Source: an uncultured Gammaproteobacteria bacterium
Lineage (GTDB): Bacteria > Pseudomonadota > Gammaproteobacteria > SZUA-229
Direction of reading: 5' to 3'
NCBI GenBank assembly: GCA_913065105.1
Contig: CAJXZZ010000010.1
Span: 1 to 52,775 of the forward strand
Length of the DNA stretch: 52,775 bases
Notes under the pieces: generated by a model
The model's database searches: none
Told to the model about the DNA's origin: nothing
Seen by the model: only the letters and a program-made list of their open reading frames with translations
Part shown: positions 36,207 to 46,046 of the stretch, piece by piece
Layout: the number at the start of each line of letters is the position of its first letter
Numbering within the stretch: position 1 is the first letter of the stretch
Program-made: the position numbers and the translations under genes

Positions 36207-36650
36207 ATGTTTGGTAGTAAAAAGATTAAATCATCTAAAATAGATACTTTGGTTGGTCAGGGTGTAGAGGTTACGGGTAACATTAAATTTCAAGGTGGTT
36301 TACACCTTGATGGCAGGATTACAGGTAATGTGATAACAGCGGACAATGCTGAAGGCACTGTGCTTGTTATTAGTGACCGTGGTTGTGTGGAAGGTGATGT
36401 TCACGTAGCTTACGCGGTGATTAATGGTGAAGTTATCGGTAATGTTTATGCCAGCGAGAAACTGGAGCTGTCAGCGAAAGCTCGTATTTCTGGTAATGTT
36501 GAATATAACTTGCTGGAAATGGCTAGCGGCGCTGAGATCAATGGTACGATGCTGCACAATGTTAATGAGAAGAAATTGCTTGAGCATCAAAAAGAAGAAG
36601 CAAAGGCTAATGTCCATCATCTTGATGATTCCGTAGCAGCACAGAGTTAG
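36207..36650 (+). CDS. Bactofilin family cytoskeletal protein
   Basis: A 147-residue bactofilin. The central right-handed beta helix (about 15-110) has the glycine-rich repeat signature: VEVTGNIKFQGGLHLDGRI, ISDRGCVEGDVHVAYAVING and LSAKARISGNVEYNLLEMA. Bactofilins polymerise without nucleotide and organise wall enzymes. The ATG at 36207 is chosen because GGAGGAG (36193-36199) lies seven bases before it. It follows the coiled-coil membrane protein directly and could be tethered by it. Confidence 0.94.
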   Translation: MFGSKKIKSSKIDTLVGQGVEVTGNIKFQGGLHLDGRITGNVITADNAEGTVLVISDRGCVEGDVHVAYAVINGEVIGNVYASEKLELSAKARISGNVEYNLLEMASGAEINGTMLHNVNEKKLLEHQKEEAKANVHHLDDSVAAQS

Positions 36651-36763
36651 TGGTTTTAAAGATATAGATGTAGACCAAAGTGAATACTTGACTAAATTAC
36701 TGGGTTAATGCTAATTTAGCACAATCTAATATTAAGCAATTTATTCTAAGTAGGTCTATTTTA

Positions 36764-37138
36764 ATGGATATTCAAATAAACTTTGCACCAACGCCTAAAG
36801 TGATTGAGGGTGCAACGGTTGGTTTTACCGAATCGGCAGCCAATAAAGTGAAGGCACTGGTTGAGGAAGAAAATAACCCAAATCTGAAATTGCGTGTATC
36901 GGTCGATGGTGGTGGCTGTTCTGGATTTCAGTATGGTTTTGCTTTTGATGAAAAAGTCAGTGATGATGATACAGTGGTTGAAATGAACGGCGCCACAATG
37001 ATAGTGGATGTCACTAGTATGCAATACCTGAACGGTTCAGAAGTCGATTATCTGGAGGGTCTGGAAGGTGCGCGTTTTGTCATCAATAATCCTAATGCAA
37101 AATCGACCTGTGGCTGTGGTTCTTCATTTTCGGTTTAA
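36764..37138 (+). CDS. erpA: Iron-sulfur cluster insertion protein ErpA
   Basis: An A-type carrier that passes Fe-S clusters to target proteins. It has 124 residues with the three cluster cysteines in [11 protein letters not shown] and the terminal STCGCGSSF. The longer N-terminus ([18 protein letters not shown]) and location between bactofilin and metabolism genes are typical of ErpA rather than IscA. A clear terminator follows. Confidence 0.95.
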   Translation: MDIQINFAPTPKVIEGATVGFTESAANKVKALVEEENNPNLKLRVSVDGGGCSGFQYGFAFDEKVSDDDTVVEMNGATMIVDVTSMQYLNGSEVDYLEGLEGARFVINNPNAKSTCGCGSSFSV

Positions 37139-37167
37139 GCCGTAATTGGATTACAGTAGTGTTACCT

Positions 37168-37206
37168 AAAAGGTGCCTTATTCGATAGAATTTGGCGCCT
37201 TTTTTA
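37168..37206 (+). terminator. Intrinsic terminator after erpA
   Basis: AAAAGGTGCC (37168-37177) pairs with GGCGCCTTTT (from 37194) and runs into a T-tract, 30 bases past the erpA stop. Confidence 0.88.
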
Positions 37207-37295
37207 TTGTCAAAATTGTTATCTTGAAACATATGTTGATAAACATTGGCTGCATAGTTTGTTAAGCTATCGACCTGATTTTAAAGGATGCTGGT

Positions 37296-38453
37296 ATGAG
37301 TAGTGAATATTTACCTGGACTGGCGGGTGTGCCAGCCACCAAGTCAAACATTTCATCCATTGACGGTGAGAAGGGCATACTTGCTTACCGCGGTTACGAC
37401 ATAAAAGAACTCGCTGAAAAAAGCACGTTTGAAGAAACAGCATTATTGCTGCTTGACGGTCGCTTACCGTCTCGGGCTGAGTTAGATGATTTTGATTGTC
37501 AGCTACGCGGTGAGCGTCGTCTGAAGTATAAGATTCGCAGTATCATGAAAAATCTGCCGACCTCAGGCCATCCGATGGAGATGCTGCAAACATCGGTAGC
37601 CAGTTTGGGGATGTTCTATGGTGGCGAAGAAGTCCTCTCTGATGGTATTAGCGGTAACGATATCGATTATATTCATAGTATGTCGGTGAAAATTATTTCA
37701 CGTATGGCGACGATTGTCGCGATGTGGGAACACGTGCGAAATGGTTACGATCCTATCGAACCTCGCGATGATTTAAGCCATGCCGCCAACTTCCTTTATA
37801 TGTTGAACGGCAAAGAGCCAGATCCATTAGCGGTAAAAATCATGGATACCTGCCTGGTATTGCACGCCGAACATACTATCAATGCCTCTACTTTTGCTGC
37901 TATGGTCTGCAGCTCAACACTGGCCAGTCCATTTCTGGTTATTGCTGCAGCAATCGGTACGCTTGCGGGCCCCTTACATGGTGGTGCAAATCAGCGAGTG
38001 GTTGAAATGTTAAGAGAAATAGGCCGTCCGGAAAATGCTAAAGACTGGCTAGATAAACAACTGGCAGAGAAAAAAGTTGTCTGGGGAATGGGGCATCGTG
38101 AGTATAAAACCAAAGATCCCCGTGCCATTGTATTGCAGAAGCTGATGGTCGAGTGGGGTGAGTCGCACGGTAACCTGAGCCCGGAATTTGAAACCGCGTT
38201 AGTACTGGAAGAACTCTGTGAAGAAGCGCTGGGACCTAAAGGCGTGTACCCGAACGTGGATTATTATTCGGGCATTTTATATACGGAAATGGGCATCGCA
38301 CCTGATCAGTTCACACCTATTTTTGCTATCTCGCGTGTCGCTGGCTGGCTGGCGCACTGGCGTGAGCAGTTGTCGGATAACCGTATCTTTAGACCTACGC
38401 AGATTTACACTGGTGAGGGTGCTCGCAGTTATGTGGATATTCAGCAACGTTAG
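37296..38453 (+). CDS. Citrate synthase (short, type I; possibly 2-methylcitrate synthase)
   Basis: The 385-residue enzyme condenses acetyl-CoA (or propionyl-CoA) with oxaloacetate. Catalytic residues are visible: His in LHAEHTINAST, His in GPLHGGANQR, and Asp in NVDYYSGIL; MGHREYKTKDPRA binds substrate. It lacks the N-terminal domain of the hexameric NADH-regulated E. coli GltA, so it is the short dimeric kind, like Bacillus CitZ or PrpC. With no prpBCD genes nearby I favour citrate synthase. An AAAGGA site precedes the ATG. Confidence 0.92.
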   Translation: MSSEYLPGLAGVPATKSNISSIDGEKGILAYRGYDIKELAEKSTFEETALLLLDGRLPSRAELDDFDCQLRGERRLKYKIRSIMKNLPTSGHPMEMLQTSVASLGMFYGGEEVLSDGISGNDIDYIHSMSVKIISRMATIVAMWEHVRNGYDPIEPRDDLSHAANFLYMLNGKEPDPLAVKIMDTCLVLHAEHTINASTFAAMVCSSTLASPFLVIAAAIGTLAGPLHGGANQRVVEMLREIGRPENAKDWLDKQLAEKKVVWGMGHREYKTKDPRAIVLQKLMVEWGESHGNLSPEFETALVLEELCEEALGPKGVYPNVDYYSGILYTEMGIAPDQFTPIFAISRVAGWLAHWREQLSDNRIFRPTQIYTGEGARSYVDIQQR

Positions 38454-38550
38454 CGGTTGATCCGATACTTTAAAACTTGTCACAAGAAAAGCTAAGCTGT
38501 ATCCGACATCCTCAGTAAAACCGAAGGATCTAACCGCGCCGAGAAAGCTT

Positions 38551-39693
38551 TCAGCTGTACTGGATTGAATGCTTTGTGACTTTACCTAGAATTACTGCTT
38601 TTTGGGCACCGGTAACTGACGGCAGATTACCCGTCTGCTGGTGTATGTTGCGGTAAGCAAGCCACGCAAAGGCCATGGCTTCCACCCAGTCAGGATGAAC
38701 ACCTAGCTCTTCTGTCGTCGTGACTGAACATTTCGTTAGTTTCTGTAGTCGACGCATTAGCTCTTTGTTGTGTACACCGCCTCCGCAAATATAGATCTCA
38801 TCGGTGTTTTGCGCATACTGATTAATTGCACGTATGATCGATGTTGCCGTTAAGTCACATAAAGTGCTTAGTACGTCTGCGCACTGCATTTCATCTTCAA
38901 TGTGTCTATCTAGCCATTCGAGATTAAAATATTCAAAACCTGTGCTTTTAGGTGGTGCCAGTTGAAAATAATCATCCATCAGGAGATTGGCTAGTAATCG
39001 CACATTAGTTTTTCCGCTTGCAGCGAGTGCACCGCCTGCATCATAACGTCGTTGTTTGTGCCGTGTCATCCAGGCGTCCATCAGTGTATTGCCGGGGCCA
39101 CAATCAAAGCCGATTACTGCGTGAATGGCTTTGGATGGATTATTGCTTTTGGGTAATATCGTTATATTCGATATACCACCGATATTAATAATAACGCGAT
39201 TTACGAGGTCATTTTGAAATGTTGCCTGATGAAACGCAGGTGCTAATGGCGCCCCTTGACCACAGGCTTCGATATCAGCAGTACGAAAATCTGAAATAAC
39301 ATCAATACCCGTAATTGCGGCAAGTTTTTCTGCATTGCCAATTTGTAGTGAAAAGGGCTGGTCTATATCAGGGCGGTGACGAATGGTCTGACCATGGTTA
39401 CCTATAGCGATAATATCCTGCGCTTGATGTGAAGTATTTTTTAGCAGCTCGAAGCAGGCATCTGCGAATATTTCAGCGGTTTGTAAATCCAGTGAAGACA
39501 ATGAAAAAAGTTGTTCGTCTGGAATGTCCCGTGCGGCAATCAATGCCTGTTGAATTTCATCAGGCCATTGATGACTATGCGTATTAACTAGTTCAGGTTG
39601 AGCTTTAGAAAAATCGACCAGTGCGGCATCGATGCCGTCCATGCTGGTGCCAGACATCAAACCTATATACAGCTCAGGTTTTAATGATGGCAT
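38551..39693 (-). CDS. anmK: Anhydro-N-acetylmuramic acid kinase
   Basis: Recycles peptidoglycan: phosphorylates and opens 1,6-anhydro-MurNAc to MurNAc-6-phosphate. The 380-residue protein has GLMSGTSMDGIDAALVD (nucleotide loop), IGNHGQTIRHRP, NIGGISNITIL, and GFDCGPGNTLMDAW with the catalytic Asp, then ICGGGVHNKELM. It lies 29 bases after the M23 peptidase gene on the same strand, so cell-wall cutting and recycling are probably co-expressed. Confidence 0.96.
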   Translation of the reverse strand: MPSLKPELYIGLMSGTSMDGIDAALVDFSKAQPELVNTHSHQWPDEIQQALIAARDIPDEQLFSLSSLDLQTAEIFADACFELLKNTSHQAQDIIAIGNHGQTIRHRPDIDQPFSLQIGNAEKLAAITGIDVISDFRTADIEACGQGAPLAPAFHQATFQNDLVNRVIINIGGISNITILPKSNNPSKAIHAVIGFDCGPGNTLMDAWMTRHKQRRYDAGGALAASGKTNVRLLANLLMDDYFQLAPPKSTGFEYFNLEWLDRHIEDEMQCADVLSTLCDLTATSIIRAINQYAQNTDEIYICGGGVHNKELMRRLQKLTKCSVTTTEELGVHPDWVEAMAFAWLAYRNIHQQTGNLPSVTGAQKAVILGKVTKHSIQYS

Positions 39694-39722
39694 CGTGTGA
39701 TTATCGATCTAAGTTACAGGTT

Positions 39723-41135
39723 TTAGTTGTTGATTTCGGTATCTGCAAGCGCAACCTGTTGTGAGCGAGCTAGCAGGTCTAGCTGAACAAATTTGGGTGT
39801 CGTCGATAATTCAAAATCAGCCATATAACGTTTTGGAACCGGTTTTGATGCAGGCAATTTAACGGTCAGAGGATTTCTGTGTACACCGTTAACACGGAAT
39901 TCATAATGCAGATGCGGACCAGTAGCCAGGCCTGTACTACCAACATAAGCAATCGTTTGTCCCTGTTTCACCTTTGAGCCTATTCTGAGTTTACGGTTAT
40001 AAGTTTTCAGATGCGCATACAGCGTGGTGTATCTGCTACCATGCTGTACGATCATGACTTTGCCGTAACCACCTTTTTTACCTTTGAAGATGACTTTACC
40101 ATCACCCGCAGCATAGATAGGTGTACCACTTTTTGCGGCATAATCAACACCTTTGTGAGAGCGAACTTTATGCAACACAGGGTGGAAACGACTTACGGTA
40201 AACTTTGAACTGATACGTGCGAAATTAACGGGGGTGCGTAAAAACGCTTTACGCATGCTTTTACCGTCAGGGGTAAAATATTCGCTGACATTGGTCTGTG
40301 GATTGGTATATCGTACTGCACGATAAGTTTTTCCATCATTGATGAATTCGGCAGCCAGTATATCGCCATCGGAAATTTTTTCGCCATTACGAAATATTTC
40401 TTCGTATAACACGGTGAAGCTATCGCCTTTACGAATATCCAGGGCGAAGTCTACGTCCCAGCCGAAGACATTGGCCAGTTCCATAATGATATTCTGTGAG
40501 ATACCTGCATCCTGTGCCGCCAGGAACAGGGATGATTCGATTACGCCGCTAGCATGTGTCTGGCGAGTTTCAAGCTGGTGGTTATAGGTTTTTGCAACTA
40601 GCTCACCATTCTCGCGTTCGACCATCAAATACGATTTATGGTCTATGTCATAGCGCAGTGCCTGCAATATGCCTTTATCATCGGACAATACGCGGATGAG
40701 ATCTTTGGGGAAAACGCGAGTAAGAGTTTTTGCCGCATCGCCTGACTTCATCAGCTCGTCGAGTTGCTGCGGTTTTATTTTTGCACGTTTAAAAAGAAGG
40801 GCAAGATTATCGCCAGATTTAACTTTAAACTCACGCCATTCTTTTGGTGTGAGGTTGTTGGCATCGTCAATAATTTTTTGCTGAGCCTGTAATTCAGGCA
40901 GGCTGAGTGAAAAACTTTCTCGTGCTAGTTCATCGGTAGTAGTGGTTACTGACTCGAAAGCAGGTAGTGAATCAGTGGCAATTGCGTCAGAATATTGTGT
41001 GGCTGTGTTCGTGCTGGCGATTACCGCACCGATGCCAGCGCCGGCAATAGCTAACAACGCCCAGCGTAAACGCATGTGGCGGTGGTTATGAGTTTGGCTC
41101 TCGTTTAAGCGAAAATCTTTATTAATCAATGACAT
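39723..41135 (-). CDS. Murein DD-endopeptidase of the M23 family (MepM-like)
   Basis: A 470-residue envelope protein with a membrane or signal helix (about 20-45), an OapA/LysM-like region (about 95-175, VKSGDNLALLFKRAKI) and a C-terminal M23 zinc peptidase: HKGVDYAAKSGTP with the first His and Asp ligands, YAHLKTY, and HLHYEFRV. All catalytic residues are present. MepM-type enzymes cut D-Ala-mDap cross-links for wall growth. It precedes anmK; the bactofilin gene is 3 kb away and such enzymes can work with bactofilins. Confidence 0.93.
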   Translation of the reverse strand: MSLINKDFRLNESQTHNHRHMRLRWALLAIAGAGIGAVIASTNTATQYSDAIATDSLPAFESVTTTTDELARESFSLSLPELQAQQKIIDDANNLTPKEWREFKVKSGDNLALLFKRAKIKPQQLDELMKSGDAAKTLTRVFPKDLIRVLSDDKGILQALRYDIDHKSYLMVERENGELVAKTYNHQLETRQTHASGVIESSLFLAAQDAGISQNIIMELANVFGWDVDFALDIRKGDSFTVLYEEIFRNGEKISDGDILAAEFINDGKTYRAVRYTNPQTNVSEYFTPDGKSMRKAFLRTPVNFARISSKFTVSRFHPVLHKVRSHKGVDYAAKSGTPIYAAGDGKVIFKGKKGGYGKVMIVQHGSRYTTLYAHLKTYNRKLRIGSKVKQGQTIAYVGSTGLATGPHLHYEFRVNGVHRNPLTVKLPASKPVPKRYMADFELSTTPKFVQLDLLARSQQVALADTEINN

Positions 41136-41336
41136 TGGTGTAAGTTCTGCCTGTGAGAAATGTTGTAAATATTAAGTAGAATGTAGTCGTAAAATGCTAA
41201 CGGGTCAATGAAATTACGGGTAAAAAAGTTCATGTATTTGAAGCGTTTATTCAATATTGCTAATGAGTAGTTGAGAAAGCATCAAAGCGCAGGTATCTTA
41301 TACACCTTTTTAGCGTAAAACCAGTCGGGAATCAGA

Positions 41337-42536
41337 ATGAAATCGATACAAGAGCAACTTGAAATAATCCAGCGTGGAGCCGATGAAATCCTCGTGGAAA
41401 AAGAGCTGCTAGCTAAGTTAAGAGAGGATAGGCCACTGAGGATTAAGGCGGGTTTTGATCCGACAGCGCCTGATCTGCACCTGGGACACACTGTATTGAT
41501 CAATAAATTACGCCAGTTTCAGGATCTGGGCCACGAAGTACTATTTTTGATTGGCGACTTTACCGGCATGATCGGCGATCCCACCGGAAAGTCCGTGACA
41601 CGCCCGCCGCTGACAAAACAAGATGTCGAACAAAACTCACAATCTTATCAGCAGCAAATTTTCAAAATACTTGATAAGGATAAAACTAAAGTCCTGTTTA
41701 ACTCAGAGTGGATGGACAAGATGAGTGGTTCAGACATGATTAAGCTGGCAGCCAGCAGTACTGTGGCGAGAATGCTGGAGCGTGATGATTTTAGTAAAAG
41801 ATACAAAGGCGGGCAGTCGATAGCTATTCATGAATTCTTGTACCCGTTAATACAGGGTTATGATTCTGTTGTCATGCAGGCAGACGTCGAATTAGGTGGC
41901 ACCGATCAAAAATTTAATTTGCTAATGGGGCGCCAGCTACAGGAGCAACACGGCCAAAAACCGCAATGTGTATTAACCATGCCAATTCTTGAGGGTCTGG
42001 ATGGTGTGCAAAAAATGTCCAAATCGCTTAATAACTATATTGGTATTGCCGATGAGCCAAAAGACATGTTCGGCAAAATCATGTCAATTTCTGATGAGTT
42101 GATGTGGCGTTATTTCGAGCTGTTAAGTTTCCGTCCGATGAGTGAGATTGATGGTTTTAAACAGGAAATGGAACAGGGTAAAAATCCACGAGATATTAAA
42201 TTTCTGTTGGCGGAAGAAATTATCGCACGTTTTCATAGTGAGGCTGAAGCGACTTCTGCACGTGAAGGATTTATTGCACAGTTTGCTAAAAATAAAGTAC
42301 CTGATGATATTCCTGAACTTAGTTTTGATGCACCAGAAGAGGGTTATCCCGTAGCAAATCTGCTTAAGGATGCCGGTTTGTGCGGTAGCACCAGTGACGC
42401 TATGCGCATGATTAAACAAGGTGCGGTTAAGATTGACGGTGAAAAAATTGCTGATAAATCAGTGAAGATAATAAAAGGTACAGCGGCCGTATTCCAGGTG
42501 GGGAAACGCAAATTTGCCAGGCTAACAATCAATTAA
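41337..42536 (+). CDS. tyrS: Tyrosyl-tRNA synthetase (TyrS2/TyrZ type)
   Basis: Charges tRNA-Tyr. The 399-residue enzyme has HLGH of the class I HIGH motif in [15 protein letters not shown] in [10 protein letters not shown], the tyrosine pocket ([13 protein letters not shown]) and a C-terminal S4 RNA-binding domain (about 335-399, [16 protein letters not shown]). The length and [14 protein letters not shown] segment fit the second TyrS type. It is divergent from the M23 gene. The cognate tRNA-Tyr(GTA) gene is at 52206. Confidence 0.96.
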   Translation: MKSIQEQLEIIQRGADEILVEKELLAKLREDRPLRIKAGFDPTAPDLHLGHTVLINKLRQFQDLGHEVLFLIGDFTGMIGDPTGKSVTRPPLTKQDVEQNSQSYQQQIFKILDKDKTKVLFNSEWMDKMSGSDMIKLAASSTVARMLERDDFSKRYKGGQSIAIHEFLYPLIQGYDSVVMQADVELGGTDQKFNLLMGRQLQEQHGQKPQCVLTMPILEGLDGVQKMSKSLNNYIGIADEPKDMFGKIMSISDELMWRYFELLSFRPMSEIDGFKQEMEQGKNPRDIKFLLAEEIIARFHSEAEATSAREGFIAQFAKNKVPDDIPELSFDAPEEGYPVANLLKDAGLCGSTSDAMRMIKQGAVKIDGEKIADKSVKIIKGTAAVFQVGKRKFARLTIN

Positions 42537-42556
42537 TATTTAATAAGGTGGCATTC

Positions 42557-43024
42557 ATGCTAGGTATTAAGTTCTACGCGATTATTTTAGTGCTGACGTT
42601 AATCATTGCCTGTTCACCAACATCCAATGATCCCACACATGTTGAAATGTCTGATCTGATTGGTTTATGGGATAGCTCTGAGAATATAGCGGCTAAAACA
42701 GATGTGATGTACACCCGGATCAGTAGTGATGGTTCGATAATCGAATATGATTTCGACGGTGATGAAGTTGATGGCGGATTAGAGTGCTACCAGATTGATA
42801 CTGGCTCTTTGAAAAACATTGTGGATAATCGGTTTTTGGTCAGCGTAGATATGCATGCTAAAAAACAGTTTGAAGTTGAGCTGGAATTACTTGATGCGGG
42901 GCATGCGCTGAAGATATATTTTCTAGATGACAATGATCCCGCCAACACTTTAAAGTCACAAATCTGGACGCGTGTTTCTGATCAGGCTTTACTGGATAAC
43001 GAACCCTCTTGCCGTAACCATTAA
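42557..43024 (+). CDS. Hypothetical lipoprotein
   Basis: About 155 residues; the ATG at 42557 is chosen because AAGGTGG (42544-42550) lies six bases upstream. A signal sequence ends in the lipobox LIIAC. The mature part is acidic (about 130 residues) with IGLWDSSENIA and a beta-rich pattern that recalls small lipocalin-like outer membrane lipoproteins. It follows tyrS by 20 bases. I do not recognise the family. Confidence 0.75.
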   Translation: MLGIKFYAIILVLTLIIACSPTSNDPTHVEMSDLIGLWDSSENIAAKTDVMYTRISSDGSIIEYDFDGDEVDGGLECYQIDTGSLKNIVDNRFLVSVDMHAKKQFEVELELLDAGHALKIYFLDDNDPANTLKSQIWTRVSDQALLDNEPSCRNH

Positions 43025-43235
43025 ATACCGGTTATGCATCTAATGCTGTTTTCACCGGATTTTTGAGAGAGATTAACTCCCGCAGAACTATTTGTCTTTA
43101 TCCTAAATGAAAACCTGTATCTGTCTACTATACTAAGCAGACCTAAAAGATGAATGTTATCAATCTCCAAAATGCAGCAGGTAAAACGGGATTGATGCAT
43201 TACTACGAATATTAGAATACTAAACAGGCACCTCA

Positions 43236-45632
43236 TTGAATCAGCATCGACGACTTTATTTTTCTGTATTTATTGTTTTTTGTTTTTTGCTGGCCTTATT
43301 ATCCTCACAAAACAGTACGGTTCTCTGGCTGGACGCACAGATGTTTCGCTTTGCCAGTTATCTGTTACCAGCGCAGTCAACATTAAATGATTTCCGCGTA
43401 ATACAACTGGATGAAGCACGCTTACAGAAACCCGAAGGGATACGTGAGTTTCGGTTTTTTTTGCGTAAGCTGAAAAAATCTCAAACTGCAGAAATTGTCT
43501 GGTTGAGTGATGATTTCCCACAGATGGATTATGTGCCGCTCGAGGATGAAAAAACCGAATCAACAGCTAAGTCTTCTAAAGCTAATCGCAAAACGGCCAA
43601 ACAACTAACATCAGACGCTGCTGATGAAGATGAGCAGCAGTGGCGTCCGACGCAAGGTGAACGTAATAAACTGGCGTGGATGCTGGAAAATCAGCGCGTT
43701 TTTTTAACCCAATATACAAATGTACCTGATCAGCAAAATTACATTCCTTACGATGAGTCCTTGCTATATAAGGATGGCTGGCGGCAGTTTATTCCGGCGG
43801 TATTTTTACCAGCGGCGCAGACATTCAGATTAACCAATACGCAGTTACCTTATCGAGTTTATCCGTTTAATCCCCATACTGCTGATCAGCAGTCGTTGAT
43901 CTGGTATGACGAAGCCAGAGATTTTTCTTTGCCGGATCTAACTCTTGCAGTGTTTAGCCGCTATCAAAATAGTGATCAATTGCACTGGAGTGAAGAAGGT
44001 CAGATCCGTCTGGATACACTAACTATCCCGGTTAATCTTTCAGGCAAGGTATTTAATTATTTCTCTGCTCTGACCGGACGCCACACAGAAATAAATGTGC
44101 TCTCACTTAAGGCGGCGGCTGCAAAGCCCAATGATTATTTTGCAAATAAGATGGTGTTGATTGGCCAGGACGTAAATCGTCTGCAGATACTGGCGGATTC
44201 ACTCAGTAGTTTAGAGGTGAATGCAATCTACTATACGCCATCTGAAAGCTGGTGGTTATTGCCTTCATTATTAGTATTGGTGGTTATTTATTTATTATGG
44301 TTATTGCCTTTGTTATCAAAACAAAGCGGTTTGTTTCTGGGCGCATTTCTGGTGTTGGGGATAATTTCAGTGCCGCCAGTACTGTTGATATTGAAAGGCA
44401 TCTGGTGGCCCACCATTAATATATTGCTGCTTATTATTATTGGGCAGCTAGTGGTTTATGTCTACACGTCTGGCCAGTCTATTTTAAATGACCTGATTAA
44501 AAAACAGCATGATGCATGGTTTCAGTTGGGGCATTATCAATACGAAAAAGGCGATTATGAAACCGCGATCACCAGTTTATTAAAATGTGGTGCTGATGAT
44601 GCTGCGCTATCTGATTTATATAAAATCGGATTAAGCTTTGAGCGCAAGAGGCAATATGATCGTGGGCTTCAGGTTTACTCGGAAATTAGTATCCGACGAA
44701 AAAATTATAAAGACATAGATAAACGCATTAAATCTATCGTTGGCTTCTCTTCGACACAGACAAAAATTTCATCGCCCAATCAATCGCAAAAAACACTGGT
44801 GATGTCACAGATGGAACTGCCAGAATTTGGTCGCTACATAATAGAAAAAGAATTAGGCCGTGGTGCTATGGGTGTGGTTTACCTGGGTAAAGACCCGAAA
44901 ATTAATCGGCAGGTTGCAATTAAAACGCTGGATTACTCTCAGTTTTCAAAAAAAGAGATAAATACATTTAAAAATCGTTTTTTCCGTGAAGCAGAAGCCG
45001 CTGGTCGATTAAGCCACAGCAATATTGTTACTGTGTATGATATGGGTGAAGAGGAAGACTTTGCTTTTATCGCTATGGATTATGTTTCGGGTGTGCCACT
45101 GTCTGATTTCACAATAGCTGGCGCCTTACTACCTGTGCAGGAAGTTTACCGCATTATTCAGATTGTCGCGGAAGCGCTGGATTATGCGCATAATCAGAAG
45201 ATAGTTCACCGTGATATTAAACCCGGTAACGTCATGTATAACCCTAAAGATAAGCAAGTGAAAATCACTGATTTTGGTATAGCTCGTATTACAGATTCAG
45301 TTAAAACTCGAACCGGCAGTTTTATGGGAAGTCCATCTTATATGGCTCCTGAGCAAATGACTGGCGCACATGTTGACGGACGGGCAGACATTTATGCGTT
45401 GGGCGTTAGTTTTTATCAATTACTTACTGGCAAACTACCATTTCAGGCAGATAATCTGGCAAATCTGGCATATAAAATTACCAATGAAAAATACCGGCCT
45501 ATTCGAGAGGTGCGAGCAGACCTGCCTGCCAGTGCGACACGTATTATTAATAAAGCCTTGCAGAAGAAACCAGAAAAACGGTTTGCAACCTGTGCTGAGA
45601 TGGTGATAGTACTAAAACGTGAAACATTTTAA
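43236..45632 (+). CDS. CHASE2-like receptor serine/threonine protein kinase
   Basis: The 798-residue protein starts at TTG 43236; this start is needed to include the first membrane helix (about 7-25), and no nearby ATG does so. A 300-residue periplasmic region (about 28-340) resembles CHASE2 (NKMVLIGQDVNRL). Three helices follow (about 345-420), then a TPR-like stretch (GHYQYEKGDYETAITSLLK), and a Hanks-type kinase (about 530-795) with LGRGAMGVVYLG, VAIK, HRDIKPGNVM, DFGIAR and APEQ, all intact. The signal and targets are unknown; no phosphatase partner is adjacent. Confidence 0.93.
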   Translation: MNQHRRLYFSVFIVFCFLLALLSSQNSTVLWLDAQMFRFASYLLPAQSTLNDFRVIQLDEARLQKPEGIREFRFFLRKLKKSQTAEIVWLSDDFPQMDYVPLEDEKTESTAKSSKANRKTAKQLTSDAADEDEQQWRPTQGERNKLAWMLENQRVFLTQYTNVPDQQNYIPYDESLLYKDGWRQFIPAVFLPAAQTFRLTNTQLPYRVYPFNPHTADQQSLIWYDEARDFSLPDLTLAVFSRYQNSDQLHWSEEGQIRLDTLTIPVNLSGKVFNYFSALTGRHTEINVLSLKAAAAKPNDYFANKMVLIGQDVNRLQILADSLSSLEVNAIYYTPSESWWLLPSLLVLVVIYLLWLLPLLSKQSGLFLGAFLVLGIISVPPVLLILKGIWWPTINILLLIIIGQLVVYVYTSGQSILNDLIKKQHDAWFQLGHYQYEKGDYETAITSLLKCGADDAALSDLYKIGLSFERKRQYDRGLQVYSEISIRRKNYKDIDKRIKSIVGFSSTQTKISSPNQSQKTLVMSQMELPEFGRYIIEKELGRGAMGVVYLGKDPKINRQVAIKTLDYSQFSKKEINTFKNRFFREAEAAGRLSHSNIVTVYDMGEEEDFAFIAMDYVSGVPLSDFTIAGALLPVQEVYRIIQIVAEALDYAHNQKIVHRDIKPGNVMYNPKDKQVKITDFGIARITDSVKTRTGSFMGSPSYMAPEQMTGAHVDGRADIYALGVSFYQLLTGKLPFQADNLANLAYKITNEKYRPIREVRADLPASATRIINKALQKKPEKRFATCAEMVIVLKRETF

Positions 45633-46046
45633 CTGGTTCCGGTGTGAGTCTTTTCGCCACAATGGACCAGGACTGAAAAAATGAGGTAGATTAAAATGTT
45701 GTCTGCTTTTAAATGACACAGCTAATCTTACTGTCCTCCCATGTTCCAATCTAAAGAATAACCGTAATGAATCAACGGCATCAGAGTGTATATAAACTAT
45801 GTATACGCTTTGCTTGATTCTGGTGAATAGTCTGGTTTTTATGTGACTTTAGTCACTTAATTTCCCAGTTTTTATACACTTCGTCGTTTTTTTCTTATTT
45901 TATTTGAGAAAAAAGGATATCTGTTGATTTTGTGACTATAGATGTCATTGATCTGACGTTCATGCAATTATCAGTTTTCAATGGAGCATGTAGATCGTAA
46001 TTAAATGGAAAAAATTTGAATAATAAACTTCAAAGGATGACGTATT
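45633..46046. other. 414-bp intergenic region with paired GTGACT palindromes
   Basis: No gene is apparent. A palindrome GTGACT-TT-AGTCAC lies at 45843-45856, and a related GTGACT-ATAGA-TGTCA lies at 45932-45948. A GTATA/TATAC repeat is near 45786-45806. An AAAGGA ribosome binding site precedes the ATG at 46047. The GTGACT sites may be regulator-binding sites for the downstream gene. Confidence 0.45.

Noticed and set aside
41136-41336. Ribosomal RNA operon near tyrS
   Set aside because: No 16S or 23S sequence is present on either side of tyrS in this window.
45633-46046. Possible small RNA or PhoB boxes before the PhnD-like gene
   Set aside because: No terminator follows a plausible RNA start, and the sequences do not fit the CTGTCAT-type PhoB box.
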